A stretch of DNA of 64,000 nt, from positions 1,426,001 through 1,490,000 of the forward strand of contig NC_014960.1 in assembly GCF_000199675.1 (NCBI RefSeq), read 5' to 3'. Both the position numbers and the translations under genes were made by a program. This document shows, one piece after another, positions 56,490 to 64,000 of this stretch. The notes under the pieces are model-generated. The model had not been told where the DNA came from and did not search any database. It saw only the letters and a program-made list of their open reading frames with translations. Positions within the stretch are counted from its first letter, which is position 1, and the number at the start of each line of letters is the position of its first letter. The DNA comes from Anaerolinea thermophila UNI-1 (GTDB lineage: Bacteria; Chloroflexota; Anaerolineae; Anaerolineales; Anaerolineaceae).

Positions 56490-56545
56490 ATTTTAACCGC
56501 AAATCGAGCCGTATGCGAGGGACAATCCTCATATACGGCTCGATT
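56490..56545 (-). promoter_or_regulatory. -10 box of obg with a large hairpin directly upstream
   Basis: TAAAAT on the minus strand (56490-56495), 6 nt before the obg ATG. Just upstream lies an inverted repeat, AATCGAGCCGTAT (56502-56514) with ATACGGCTCGATT (56533-56545), 13 bp, with an inner GAGG/CCTC. It could end transcription of the preceding gene or act as an operator; there is no T-run. Confidence 0.6.
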
Positions 56546-56564
56546 CATAGCCTATAGAAACAAC

Positions 56565-57890
56565 TTATTTCTTCTTGCCGAACTTTTCAGACAGGATGTC
56601 CATCAAGTCGGGTTTGCCAATTTCCTGCAGTTCATAGCGCACCCGTTGGATGGGCTTTTGCACCTTAATCACCCGGGTCAGGTCAATGGGGGTGGCGCTG
56701 ATGACCAGGTCGACATCGGAGCGGTTGATGGTTTCTTCCAGATCCTTCATCTGGGCTTCACCATAACCCATAGCGGGCAGAATCGCGCCGGTGGTGGGGT
56801 ACTTCTTGTAGGTTTCCAGGATACTGCGCACAGCAAAGGGGCGCGGGTCCACAATTTCAGCCGCGCCGAAGCGTCGAGCCGCTACCCAGCCAGCGCCGTA
56901 AGCCATCTCGCCATGAGTCAGCGTGGGACCATCTTCGACGACCAGCACGCGTTTGCCACGGATAGCCCCAGGATTTTCAACGAATAAGGGTGAAGCCGCT
57001 TCAATAAAGATGGCATTCGGGTTGACTGCATACAGACTCTCACGCACTTTGATGACATCTTCGGGACGTGCAGTATCCACTTTGTTCAATACGAACACAT
57101 CTGCTGCGCGGACATTGGTTTCGCCGGGGTGATAAGCCAGTTCGTGTCCAGGGCGATGCGGGTCCGCAACCACGATGTAGAGATCGGGCACATAGAAGGG
57201 GAAATCGTTGTTGCCACCATCCCACAGAATGATATCCACTTCCTGCTCTGCCTGGCGCAGGATTTTTTCGTAATCTACACCAGCGTAAACAATCACGCCG
57301 TTGTCAAGGTGTGGTTCGTATTCTTCGCGTTCCTCAATGGTGCATTCGTGCTTGTCCAGATCAGCATAGGTCTCAAACCGTTGCACGGCTTGCTTCACCA
57401 GATCGCCGTAAGGCATGGGGTGGCGAATGGCGGCAACTTTGTATCCCAATTCGCGCAAAATCAGAGAAACACGACGGGTGGTCTGGCTCTTCCCTGAGCC
57501 GGTACGTACGGCACAAACCGCCACAACTGGTTTCGAGGATTTCAGCATGGTGGCTTTGGTACCCATCAGGCGGAAATCGGCACCTGCTGCAAGCACAGTA
57601 GAGGCTTTGTGCATGACATATTCATGGGGGACATCGCTGTAAGCGAATACGACCTGATCAACTTTGAGTTCCTTAATCAACCGCACCAGATCGCTTTCGG
57701 GGTAAATTGGAATCCCTTTGGGGTATTTTGGCCCAGCCAGTTCAGCAGGGTAAACTCTGCCTTCAATATTGGGAATTTGGGTTGCGGTGAAGGCAACGAC
57801 TTCGTATTCCGGATTCCCGCGGAAAAAAACATTGAAGTTATGGAAGTCTCTTCCAGCAGCGCCCATGATGATGGTTCGAATTGGTGCCAT
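56565..57890 (-). CDS. COG2403-type P-loop GTPase, cyclic 2,3-diphosphoglycerate synthetase-like
   Basis: 441 residues. An N-terminal Rossmann-like part (IIMGAAGRDFHNFNVFFRG, GIPIYPESDL) precedes a P-loop domain: VVAVCAVRTGSGKSQTTRR (Walker A, near 121-139), the DGGNNDFPFYVPDLYIVVADPHRPGHE loop and FVLNKVDTA. The family is related to archaeal cyclic 2,3-diphosphoglycerate synthetase, although in bacteria the reaction is not established. It is interesting that gapA and pgk lie on the same strand 3-5 kb upstream. AAGGAGAG precedes the ATG. The argS terminator (57927-57965) is just upstream, so it is transcribed separately. Confidence 0.85.
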   Translation of the reverse strand: MAPIRTIIMGAAGRDFHNFNVFFRGNPEYEVVAFTATQIPNIEGRVYPAELAGPKYPKGIPIYPESDLVRLIKELKVDQVVFAYSDVPHEYVMHKASTVLAAGADFRLMGTKATMLKSSKPVVAVCAVRTGSGKSQTTRRVSLILRELGYKVAAIRHPMPYGDLVKQAVQRFETYADLDKHECTIEEREEYEPHLDNGVIVYAGVDYEKILRQAEQEVDIILWDGGNNDFPFYVPDLYIVVADPHRPGHELAYHPGETNVRAADVFVLNKVDTARPEDVIKVRESLYAVNPNAIFIEAASPLFVENPGAIRGKRVLVVEDGPTLTHGEMAYGAGWVAARRFGAAEIVDPRPFAVRSILETYKKYPTTGAILPAMGYGEAQMKDLEETINRSDVDLVISATPIDLTRVIKVQKPIQRVRYELQEIGKPDLMDILSEKFGKKK

Positions 57891-57926
57891 AGTGTGACCT
57901 TTCTCTCCTTATCAGGTGATTTTTCG

Positions 57927-57965
57927 AAAAAACAAGCGTTTGTAATCTTGATCTACAAACGCTTG
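57927..57965 (-). terminator. terminator of argS
   Basis: 12-bp perfect stem CAAGCGTTTGTA (57933-57944) with TACAAACGCTTG (57954-57965), followed on the minus strand by six T. Confidence 0.92.
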
Positions 57966-57972
57966 TGATTTC

Positions 57973-59736
57973 CTACATGACCTCGGGGGCTTGAATACCC
58001 AAAAGCCCCAGGGCGTTAGCAATTGTCTGTCGTGTAGCGGCTACCAATCGCAGCCGTCCATTTCGCACCGGTTCTTCAGCTGTGAGAACCGGGCATTCAT
58101 TGTAAAAATCGCTGAAGGTCTTTGCCAGTTCATATGCCGCATTGGCAATGTGCAAGGGTTTCAACTCACTGGCGGCTCGCTGGACTTCTTTAGGGAAGCG
58201 CGAAATTAAGTCAATTAGTTGCAGTTCCGCAGGCATCATTGGATAATTGACTTCTGCATGGAGTGGCACGCCGCCAGCTTTGCGTAAGATGCTGGAAGCA
58301 CGCACGTGAGCGTATTGAATATACGGTGCGGCTTGCCCGTTAAAATCTAGGGCAGTTTGCCAGTCAAAGGTGACAATTTTGGTGTTTTCCCTCGCCAGCA
58401 TGGGGTATTTGATTGCGCCAATTCCCACAGCCTGTGCTACCTGTTGCTTCTGTTCAGGAAGCAATTCAGGGTTCTTTTCTTCCACTACCTGCAGGGCTCT
58501 GGCAGTGGCTTCCCGAATCAGGTCTTCTAGCAGAACCACAGTGCCTTCACGGGATGCCATTACGACATTACCGGGAAGATTTACCAGTTCGTAGGGAATG
58601 TGTTGACACCGGTTTGCCCATTCATATCCCGCCAGTTCCAGCGTCTTAAATACCTGCTGGAAATGGAGAGATTGTCTTACGTCTACCACGTAGTAAGAGC
58701 GGTATAGATTGGGATAGTCGGAAAACTTGCGTTTTGCCAGCGCCAGATCCTCGGTGGCGTACAGGGCTGTGTTGTCTGAACGCAGGATTACCAGCACACG
58801 GTATTTTTCTTCTTTCAGCCCCAGCAATTCGTCTAATTTGACAATTACCGGACCTTCCGGACGCTCATCCTGGGCGATACCCTTTTGAATCAATTCTTCA
58901 ACCACTTCCTTGCCGGGATGTTCTACCATGCTGTTGAAGTAGTAAATATCAAAGCGGATATCAAGTGTCCTGTACATCTCGCGGAAACCCTGCAGAGACC
59001 ACTCACGGGTTTCTTCCCACAAGCGTACGATTTCAGGGTCCCGTTTGTCCCAGCGAGCATAAAGCGCGCGAACTTCGCTTTCCAGTTCAGGGTTTTCTTC
59101 GAGCCTGCGGTTGGCTTCGGCGTAGAGATCACCCATCCAGCGGGTGGTGGCACCGGCAGGCGGTTTTTCGCCGTTGTGGAATTTCATATAGTTCCACAGC
59201 CATTTGATGACGTGCAGTCCGATATCTCCCGGATAATTGGCGCGAATGACGTCATAACCGGCAAATTCCAGTATGCGGCTGATGGAATCTCCCAGGATGG
59301 CACTTCTTAGATGCCCTACATGAAAGGCTTTGTGGGTATTCGGTTGGGAAAACTCAACCATCACCTGCTGGTTCAGGCTGGGCCCCTTTCCAAATTCACT
59401 GCCTTCTTCCAGCACCTGGTCAATTACGCGTTGGGCATATTCGCTTGAAGAGAAGTACAAATTCAGGTAACCCTTGACGGCTTCTACCCGCTCGAACCCT
59501 GCGGGTTTCCCAAGGGCTTGGGCGACTTCTTCAGCCAGTTCCTGTGCTCTCACAGGAACCTGAACCTTTTTCCCCATACGGGCTTCCTGAGCGGCGACCG
59601 GGAAAAAGGGGGCAGCCATACCCCATGCACCGTTAAACGGAATCCATCCCCAGGTAAGTTTGATATCCTGGAGCCCTTTTTCACTCAGAATTTGCAGGAT
59701 TTTTTCCTCAATTTGTTGCTTTTCGGCTTCAAACAT
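57973..59736 (-). CDS. argS: arginyl-tRNA synthetase
   Basis: Class I synthetase for tRNA-Arg (587 aa). The N-terminal additional domain (about 1-90) precedes the HIGH motif in QPNTHKAFHVGHLRSAILG; the KMSK-like loop reads MASREGTVV, the usual ArgRS variant. C-terminal anticodon-binding domain ends in RLRLVAATRQTIANALGLLGI. I start it at the ATG at 59736 (MFEAEKQQ); the in-frame reading up to 59841 would cover the rpsT terminator. Confidence 0.95.
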   Translation of the reverse strand: MFEAEKQQIEEKILQILSEKGLQDIKLTWGWIPFNGAWGMAAPFFPVAAQEARMGKKVQVPVRAQELAEEVAQALGKPAGFERVEAVKGYLNLYFSSSEYAQRVIDQVLEEGSEFGKGPSLNQQVMVEFSQPNTHKAFHVGHLRSAILGDSISRILEFAGYDVIRANYPGDIGLHVIKWLWNYMKFHNGEKPPAGATTRWMGDLYAEANRRLEENPELESEVRALYARWDKRDPEIVRLWEETREWSLQGFREMYRTLDIRFDIYYFNSMVEHPGKEVVEELIQKGIAQDERPEGPVIVKLDELLGLKEEKYRVLVILRSDNTALYATEDLALAKRKFSDYPNLYRSYYVVDVRQSLHFQQVFKTLELAGYEWANRCQHIPYELVNLPGNVVMASREGTVVLLEDLIREATARALQVVEEKNPELLPEQKQQVAQAVGIGAIKYPMLARENTKIVTFDWQTALDFNGQAAPYIQYAHVRASSILRKAGGVPLHAEVNYPMMPAELQLIDLISRFPKEVQRAASELKPLHIANAAYELAKTFSDFYNECPVLTAEEPVRNGRLRLVAATRQTIANALGLLGIQAPEVM

Positions 59737-59771
59737 GATGCTTTCTTTCTGCGTGGTTGTGTGAGATCCAT

Positions 59772-59803
59772 AAGAAGAAAAAGCGGGAGGATCATCTCCC
59801 GCT
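59772..59803 (-). terminator. terminator of rpsT
   Basis: 8-bp stem AGCGGGAG (59782-59789) with CTCCCGCT (59796-59803), followed on the minus strand by TTTTTCTTCTT. A second stem CCCGGC/GCCGGG lies between it and the rpsT stop. Confidence 0.8.
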
Positions 59804-59876
59804 GCCGACCTCACTGATGAGGGCGCTGTGATGGTTGACAAAGCTCACCCGGCAGTTGCCGGGGATCGAACAAGGG

Positions 59877-60143
59877 TTACTTTGCCAGGGCTGCAAGACG
59901 CTTCATCAGGCGGCTCTTGCGGCGGGCGGCATTATTCTTATGGATGACACCCTTAGAGGCTGCACGATCGAGCGACGAGATTGCCAGCAAGACAGCCTGC
60001 TTGGCTTCTTCCACCGATTGGCTGGCAAGGGCTTCTCGGGCTTTGGCTACGGCCGTGCGCGCTTTCCCACGAACGATGCGGTTGCGAATACGTCGTTTTT
60101 CGTTTTGCTTATTGCGCTTGATTTGAGACTTGATGTTCGCCAA
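59877..60143 (-). CDS. rpsT: 30S ribosomal protein S20
   Basis: 88-residue basic, all-helical 16S-binding protein: LANIKSQIKRNKQNEKRRIRNRIVRGKARTAV, then KGVIHKNNAARRKSRLMKRL. The start is the TTG at 60143, placed 8-9 nt after a strong GGAGGA; no ATG gives a family-like N terminus. E. coli rpsT also starts with TTG, where it is part of feedback control. Confidence 0.95.
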   Translation of the reverse strand: MANIKSQIKRNKQNEKRRIRNRIVRGKARTAVAKAREALASQSVEEAKQAVLLAISSLDRAASKGVIHKNNAARRKSRLMKRLAALAK

Positions 60144-60231
60144 CTTTCCAATCCTCCAGATAATTTCCACAATCGCGACGATGGATTTTAATCCAGACCT
60201 TGCCTTTTGTCTAGAGAAAATTTGAAGAAAA

Positions 60232-60258
60232 CTGCGGGGGATTTTACGTCCCCCGCAG
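60232..60258 (-). terminator. terminator of pgk
   Basis: 10-bp perfect stem CTGCGGGGGA (60232-60241) with TCCCCCGCAG (60249-60258); on the minus strand TTTTCTTC follows. Confidence 0.85.
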
Positions 60259-60284
60259 CGAACTTATCTCTGACAAGGGATGGA

Positions 60285-61460
60285 TTACTTGTCCAGTAAG
60301 GCCGCCACACCGGGCAAGAACAATCCTTCAAGCATCTCCAGCGATGCTCCTCCGCCTGTCGAAATATGGGTGATTTTCTCTGCCAGTCCAGATTTCTGCA
60401 CTGCCGAGGCGGAGTCGCCTCCACCCACGATAGAAATGGCATTGCTCTTTGCCAGGGCGTCGGCAATGCCGAAAGTGCCTTTGGCAAATGTTGAGACCTC
60501 AAAAACACCCATCGGACCGTTCCACACCACAGTCGCGGCGTTCGCAATCACCTTTCCGTATGACGCCACCGTTTCGGGTCCGATGTCCAGAATCATCCAG
60601 TCGTCGGGGATGGGACCCACAGGGACAACCTTGGTTTCTGCGCCTTCTTCCATGCTTTGGGCAATGACCACGTCTACCGGCAGGCGTAGTTTAGTACCGC
60701 CCTGGGCGATTAATTCACGTGCCAGATCGAGAACCTCGTCTTCCACCAGCGACTTACCCACCGGATACCCCTGGGCTTTGAAGAAAGTGTTTGCCATTCC
60801 GCCACCGATCAGGATGGTATCGGCTTTGGTAAGCAAGTTCTTGATCACGCCAATTTTGTCACTCACTTTTGCACCGCCCAGAATAGCGACAAAGGGGCGT
60901 TTGGGATTTTCAATGGCTTGGGAGAGATATTGGATTTCCTTCTCCATCAGGAAGCCAGCCACCGCAGGCAGGAAGCGGGCCACCCCTTCCGTCGAGGAAT
61001 GGGCGCGATGAGCGCTTCCAAAGGCATCGTTGACGTAGATATCTGCCAGCGCTGCCATTTTCTTTGCCAGTTCCAGGTCATTCTTTTCTTCTTCCGGATG
61101 GAAGCGGGTGTTTTCCAGCACCAGCACTTCACCGGGTTTGAGATTGGCGGCTGCTTTCTCCGCAGGCTCGCCAACACAATCCTCAGCGAAGGCAACCGGC
61201 TTACCCATCAGTTGAGCAAGGTACTCGGCAACCGGTTTCATGGAGTATTTGGGATCAGGTCCGCCTTTGGGTCTGCCCAGATGGGAGAAGAGAATCACTG
61301 CGGCGCCCTGTTCCAGCAAATATTCAATTGTGGGCAGTGCTGCCCGGATACGGGTATCATCCTGCACCACGCCCTCTTTGATAGGGACGTTAAAATCCAC
61401 CCGAACCAGGACTTTCTTCCCTTTGACGTCAATATCCCGAACAGATTTTTTGTTGAACAT
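60285..61460 (-). CDS. pgk: phosphoglycerate kinase
   Basis: Glycolytic ATP-forming enzyme (391 aa). VLVRVDFNVPI, HLGRPKGGPDPKYSM, FAEDCVGEPAE, ILGGAKVSDKIGVI and the C-terminal GGGDSASAVQKSGL plus STGGGASLEMLEG are all canonical. The ATG at 61460 follows GTGAGG. It follows gapA on the same strand with a hairpin between them. Confidence 0.97.
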   Translation of the reverse strand: MFNKKSVRDIDVKGKKVLVRVDFNVPIKEGVVQDDTRIRAALPTIEYLLEQGAAVILFSHLGRPKGGPDPKYSMKPVAEYLAQLMGKPVAFAEDCVGEPAEKAAANLKPGEVLVLENTRFHPEEEKNDLELAKKMAALADIYVNDAFGSAHRAHSSTEGVARFLPAVAGFLMEKEIQYLSQAIENPKRPFVAILGGAKVSDKIGVIKNLLTKADTILIGGGMANTFFKAQGYPVGKSLVEDEVLDLARELIAQGGTKLRLPVDVVIAQSMEEGAETKVVPVGPIPDDWMILDIGPETVASYGKVIANAATVVWNGPMGVFEVSTFAKGTFGIADALAKSNAISIVGGGDSASAVQKSGLAEKITHISTGGGASLEMLEGLFLPGVAALLDK

Positions 61461-61489
61461 ATGCAACCTCACTGCTCAATACAGGAATT

Positions 61490-61520
61490 GTCCGCCCTCT
61501 TTCATGACAAGAGGGCGGAC
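61490..61520. terminator. intercistronic hairpin between gapA and pgk
   Basis: 12-bp perfect stem GTCCGCCCTCTT (61490-61501) with AAGAGGGCGGAC (61509-61520), loop TCATGAC. No T-run on the minus strand, so it may act as an mRNA stabiliser or partial stop between the two genes. Confidence 0.65.
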
Positions 61521-61536
61521 AGGTTGTTCGTAAGGA

Positions 61537-62586
61537 TTACAGTTTCTTTGCCATCATGGCTGCCAGATCGGCGGTGCGGCAGGAATACCCCCATTCGTTA
61601 TCGTACCAGGTAACGACTTTGATCAGGTTGCCGCCCATCACCATATTGGAGGGCAGGTCTACAATCGAGGAGCGGGAGTCACCTTTGAAGTCCATGGACA
61701 CCAGCGGATCCATGTATTCGCCGGTGGTCACCCCCAGGATACCCTTCAAAGCGCCATTGGCGGCTTCCATGAAGGCAGCATTCAGTTCTTCTTTGGTAGT
61801 GGCTTTTTCCACAGTGGCAGTGAAGTCAACAATCGACACCGTGGGCGTGGGCACGCGCAGAGCATAACCATCGAATTTGCCCTTCAGGTCGGGGATCACC
61901 AACGCAACGGCTTTGGCGGCGCCGGTAGTGGTGGGGATGATGTTCAAGCCAGCGGCGCGGGAGCGGCGCATTTCTTTCTTGTGACCCTGATCCAGAATGA
62001 CCTGGTCGTTGGTGTAGGAGTGAATGGTGACCATCACGGCGTTCAAAATCTTGAATTTCTCATGCACCACTTTCGCAGCGGGTGCCAGACAGTTCGTGGT
62101 GCAGGAGGCGTTGGAGACGATATGGTGTTTGGCGGGGTCATACTTGTCGTCATTCACACCCATGACGATGGTGATGTCTTCATTTTTCGCTGGGGCAGAA
62201 ATGATGACTTTCTTGGCACCAGCCTGCAGGTGAGCGTTGGCGCCGGCTTTTCCTTTTGCAGGATCGCCCAGTGCATCGGTAAACACGCCGGTGGATTCAA
62301 TCACAATATCCACGCCCAGATCCTTCCACGGCAGTTTGGCAGGATCTTTTTCGGCTAACACCTTAACGGTTTTGCCGTTGATCACAAGGTCGGTCCCGGA
62401 AACTTCAACGGTGCCGTTGAAAATGCCGTAATTGGAATCATATTTGAACAGGTGGGCATTGGTTTTGGCGTCAAACAAGTCATTGACAGCCACAACTTCC
62501 AGTTCGTTCGGGTATCGTTCCATAATGGCTTTCAATACCTGACGACCGATGCGTCCAAACCCATTAATACCAACTTTGACAGTCAT
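61537..62586 (-). CDS. gapA: glyceraldehyde-3-phosphate dehydrogenase, NAD-type
   Basis: 349 residues. The Rossmann motif VGINGFGRIGRQVL is at 5-18. Asp36 (NDLF) after the second beta-strand indicates NAD+ rather than NADP+. The catalytic cysteine is C162 in SNASCTTNCLAP, and the C-terminal WYDNEWGYSCR is typical. The ATG at 62586 has AAGGAGG 7 nt upstream; the in-frame sequence further upstream is leader. A perfect 16-bp palindrome lies at 62617-62632. Confidence 0.97.
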   Translation of the reverse strand: MTVKVGINGFGRIGRQVLKAIMERYPNELEVVAVNDLFDAKTNAHLFKYDSNYGIFNGTVEVSGTDLVINGKTVKVLAEKDPAKLPWKDLGVDIVIESTGVFTDALGDPAKGKAGANAHLQAGAKKVIISAPAKNEDITIVMGVNDDKYDPAKHHIVSNASCTTNCLAPAAKVVHEKFKILNAVMVTIHSYTNDQVILDQGHKKEMRRSRAAGLNIIPTTTGAAKAVALVIPDLKGKFDGYALRVPTPTVSIVDFTATVEKATTKEELNAAFMEAANGALKGILGVTTGEYMDPLVSMDFKGDSRSSIVDLPSNMVMGGNLIKVVTWYDNEWGYSCRTADLAAMMAKKL

Positions 62587-62616
62587 GAAAAACCTCCTTA
62601 TGAAGATATAAACTTG

Positions 62617-62632
62617 ACATGCATATGCATGT
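62617..62632. promoter_or_regulatory. 16-bp perfect palindrome upstream of gapA
   Basis: ACATGCATATGCATGT, centred about 38 nt before the gapA start codon. It could be an operator for a regulator of glycolysis; no such regulator gene is in the window. A TATATC that could be a -10 (minus) lies between it and the ribosome-binding site. Confidence 0.5.
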
Positions 62633-62708
62633 GTCTTCCGGTTTTCTTTCTGAACCTTTGAATCCCCCTGAGTATGTCCAGACAAACCCATCTAATTATA
62701 TACGATTT

Positions 62709-63989
62709 TCAGGATTCGACATTGTTCAAATTTTCACGAATGCTTAAAGGCCCCGTTCGGTCTTCGAAAATTTCCATGATTGCCTGGGCAAGTTTTTGCG
62801 GATCATGACGAGTGGGACTCTCTGAATCAATCAGGTCTGTGCAATATACCGGGTAAGATTGTTTGAATTCCTCTCCTGCCAGAACCCATTGAATGCCCTC
62901 CGGAAGGGATTTACTGGTGTTCTGGTTGCAAATGATGACGTCAAAGATTCCCTCTCCAATGTACTGCTCAATGGTTTTTACATGGTCCTCGCAGGTAAAG
63001 GAATCCGTTTCACCCCGCTGAGTTGCTACATTACAAATGAAGAATTTCAATCCACGACTCACCCGAAGGGCTTCAGCAATGTCTGATACCAGCAAATTTG
63101 GCAGAATACTGGTGAATAAACTTCCTGGACCAACAAGAATCAGGTCAGCATTCAGAATGGCTTGAATTGCCGGGGGGTAGGCTTTGGGGTTGTCTGGTTC
63201 AAGCCACACCCGGCGGATTTTCCCTTTTGCTTCCGGGATGCGACTCTCCCCCAGAATATGGATTTCTCTGGCGTGGTCGGGAAGTTGAACCTCTGCCGCC
63301 AGACGCACGTCATGCAGGGTGGAAGGATATACTCTTCCCCGCACTGCCAGCACTTTTCCCGACTCGGCAATGGCTTCTTCAAAACTTCCGGTAATTTCGG
63401 TCATGGCTGTGATGAATAAATTCCCCATGGAGTGCCCGGTGAGTCCGTTGCTTCCCGAAAAGCGGTACTGGAACAAATGGGTCATCAGAGTTTCATCATT
63501 TGCCAGGGCTGCCAGACAGTTGCGGATATCGCCGGGGGGAAGAATCCCGAGGGTGCGCCGTAGTTCTCCCGAAGAGCCACCATCATCTGCCACGGTAACA
63601 ATAGCGGTGATGTTGTGTGTATAGGCCTTAATACCCCTTAACAGGCTGTACAAGCCCGTTCCGCCACCGATCGCAACAATGCGGGGCCCACGTTCGCGCT
63701 TGCGAAATTCAGAGAGGGAATCCAGTACCCGTTTACCCGGTTGGATGAATGGGCTGAGCAGGGTCTTGTTGAAGCCCCAAAGACCTATCAGCAATAACCC
63801 TAGCCCGATTCCTCCAAAAATCAACACGCGGAGAGGACGGGTGAGGAAGCGTAACGCCAGGAAAGAAACGGCGGGCAACCACCAGGTATCGGGAGCATTT
63901 CGGTAAAAATCCAGCAAAAGCATGGCAATCCCTACACCAATGAAGGTGTTGCCCAGCATGATTAATAACAGCCATCTTTTTAACCCCAC
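62709..63989 (-). CDS. YvcK/CofD-like gluconeogenesis factor with N-terminal membrane segments (5' end at window edge)
   Basis: 426 residues as visible. Two hydrophobic segments (about 5-27 and 50-75) precede the CofD/YvcK fold: VAIGGGTGLYSLLRGIKAYTHNITAIVTVADDGGSSGELR (near 105-144), PPGDIRNCLAALA, TGHSMGNLFITAM and LILVGPGSLFTSILPNLLV. YvcK is needed for growth on gluconeogenic carbon sources and for cell-wall homeostasis in Bacillus, which agrees with the gapA-pgk neighbourhood. The GTG at 63989 is the first start in the frame inside the window, but the frame stays open to the edge, so the true start may lie outside. Confidence 0.88.
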   Translation of the reverse strand: MGLKRWLLLIMLGNTFIGVGIAMLLLDFYRNAPDTWWLPAVSFLALRFLTRPLRVLIFGGIGLGLLLIGLWGFNKTLLSPFIQPGKRVLDSLSEFRKRERGPRIVAIGGGTGLYSLLRGIKAYTHNITAIVTVADDGGSSGELRRTLGILPPGDIRNCLAALANDETLMTHLFQYRFSGSNGLTGHSMGNLFITAMTEITGSFEEAIAESGKVLAVRGRVYPSTLHDVRLAAEVQLPDHAREIHILGESRIPEAKGKIRRVWLEPDNPKAYPPAIQAILNADLILVGPGSLFTSILPNLLVSDIAEALRVSRGLKFFICNVATQRGETDSFTCEDHVKTIEQYIGEGIFDVIICNQNTSKSLPEGIQWVLAGEEFKQSYPVYCTDLIDSESPTRHDPQKLAQAIMEIFEDRTGPLSIRENLNNVES

Positions 63990-64000
63990 CCCTGGGGATA

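Noticed and set aside
59737..59876. Possible T-box leader or long N-terminal extension of argS
   Set aside because: No T-box specifier loop or AGGGTGG-type antiterminator is seen; the structure is explained by the rpsT terminator, and the translation of this stretch has no resemblance to ArgRS.
1..64000. CRISPR arrays, prophage, integrons, toxin-antitoxin or defence islands
   Set aside because: No regularly spaced repeats, cas genes, phage structural genes, integrase or recognisable defence genes were seen. The window is mostly housekeeping.

Overview
The window looks like a chromosome segment of a Chloroflexota bacterium, probably class Anaerolineae. This is an inference from gene content: a split methylmalonyl-CoA mutase, class 1B SpeD, secreted proteins built of the LGxPI...VQYFxxARFEWWPE repeat, an Agl23-like membrane protein, and many genes that seem to start right at their promoters. 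There is no 16S gene, and no phage or CRISPR region. Almost all of it is ordinary core chromosome; the only mobile element is one IS4-type insertion sequence inside tgt.

Layout. 1-5007: 5' end of aspS, then meaB and the B12-binding subunit of methylmalonyl-CoA mutase on the minus strand, facing a Fur-family regulator and a cobalt/nickel ECF importer (CbiMN-CbiQ-CbiO) on the plus strand. 5104-9830: a small unknown protein, a VC1184-type PLP protein, tRNA-Arg(CCT), a UMF1-type transporter, a radical SAM/HhH protein and tRNA-Glu(CTC). 9987-11617: a polyamine operon speD-speD paralogue-speE. 11819-16195: a membrane-anchored unknown, a secreted repeat protein and ftsK. 16246-21889: a branched-chain amino acid ABC importer (livK, H, M, G, F) plus a small membrane protein. 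22171-27568: sirtuin, receiver-ParA protein, flippase-like membrane protein, CtpA protease, small membrane protein and HAD phosphatase. 27637-37522: mutL, a 1155-residue membrane protein fused to an NHL propeller, a beta-lactamase-like serine hydrolase, a HAD-HD fusion, an MFS carrier and an RsmI relative.

37637-42826: glnA and, divergently, a glnE whose two halves are separated by two ACT domains. 42806-46652: an operon of tgt (broken by the IS), uppP, a PstS-like lipoprotein and a ThiS/MoaD-like protein. 46714-49530: alr and recJ. 50365-53319: ECF sigma factor, zinc-finger anti-sigma, a bactofilin-like membrane lipoprotein and a toast-rack lipoprotein, probably an envelope-stress unit. 53387-63989: an anion transporter, then on the minus strand yvcK, gapA, pgk, rpsT, argS, a COG2403 GTPase, obg and nadD, covering central glycolysis, translation and ribosome assembly.

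The most interesting points are: (1) GlnE with inserted ACT domains next to a GlnA that keeps the adenylylation tyrosine, suggesting glutamine sensing inside the adenylyltransferase; (2) a second SpeD that keeps the self-cleavage serine and the catalytic His and Cys but is otherwise divergent; (3) about eleven genes whose start codon lies 6-7 nt after a -10 hexamer, meaning leaderless mRNAs; (4) two intergenic hairpins sharing an AGGGGG loop and the same pair of mismatches; (5) a clean, recent IS4 insertion in tgt. No clearly new multi-gene system could be proven from sequence alone. All family assignments are from reading motifs, without database searches.
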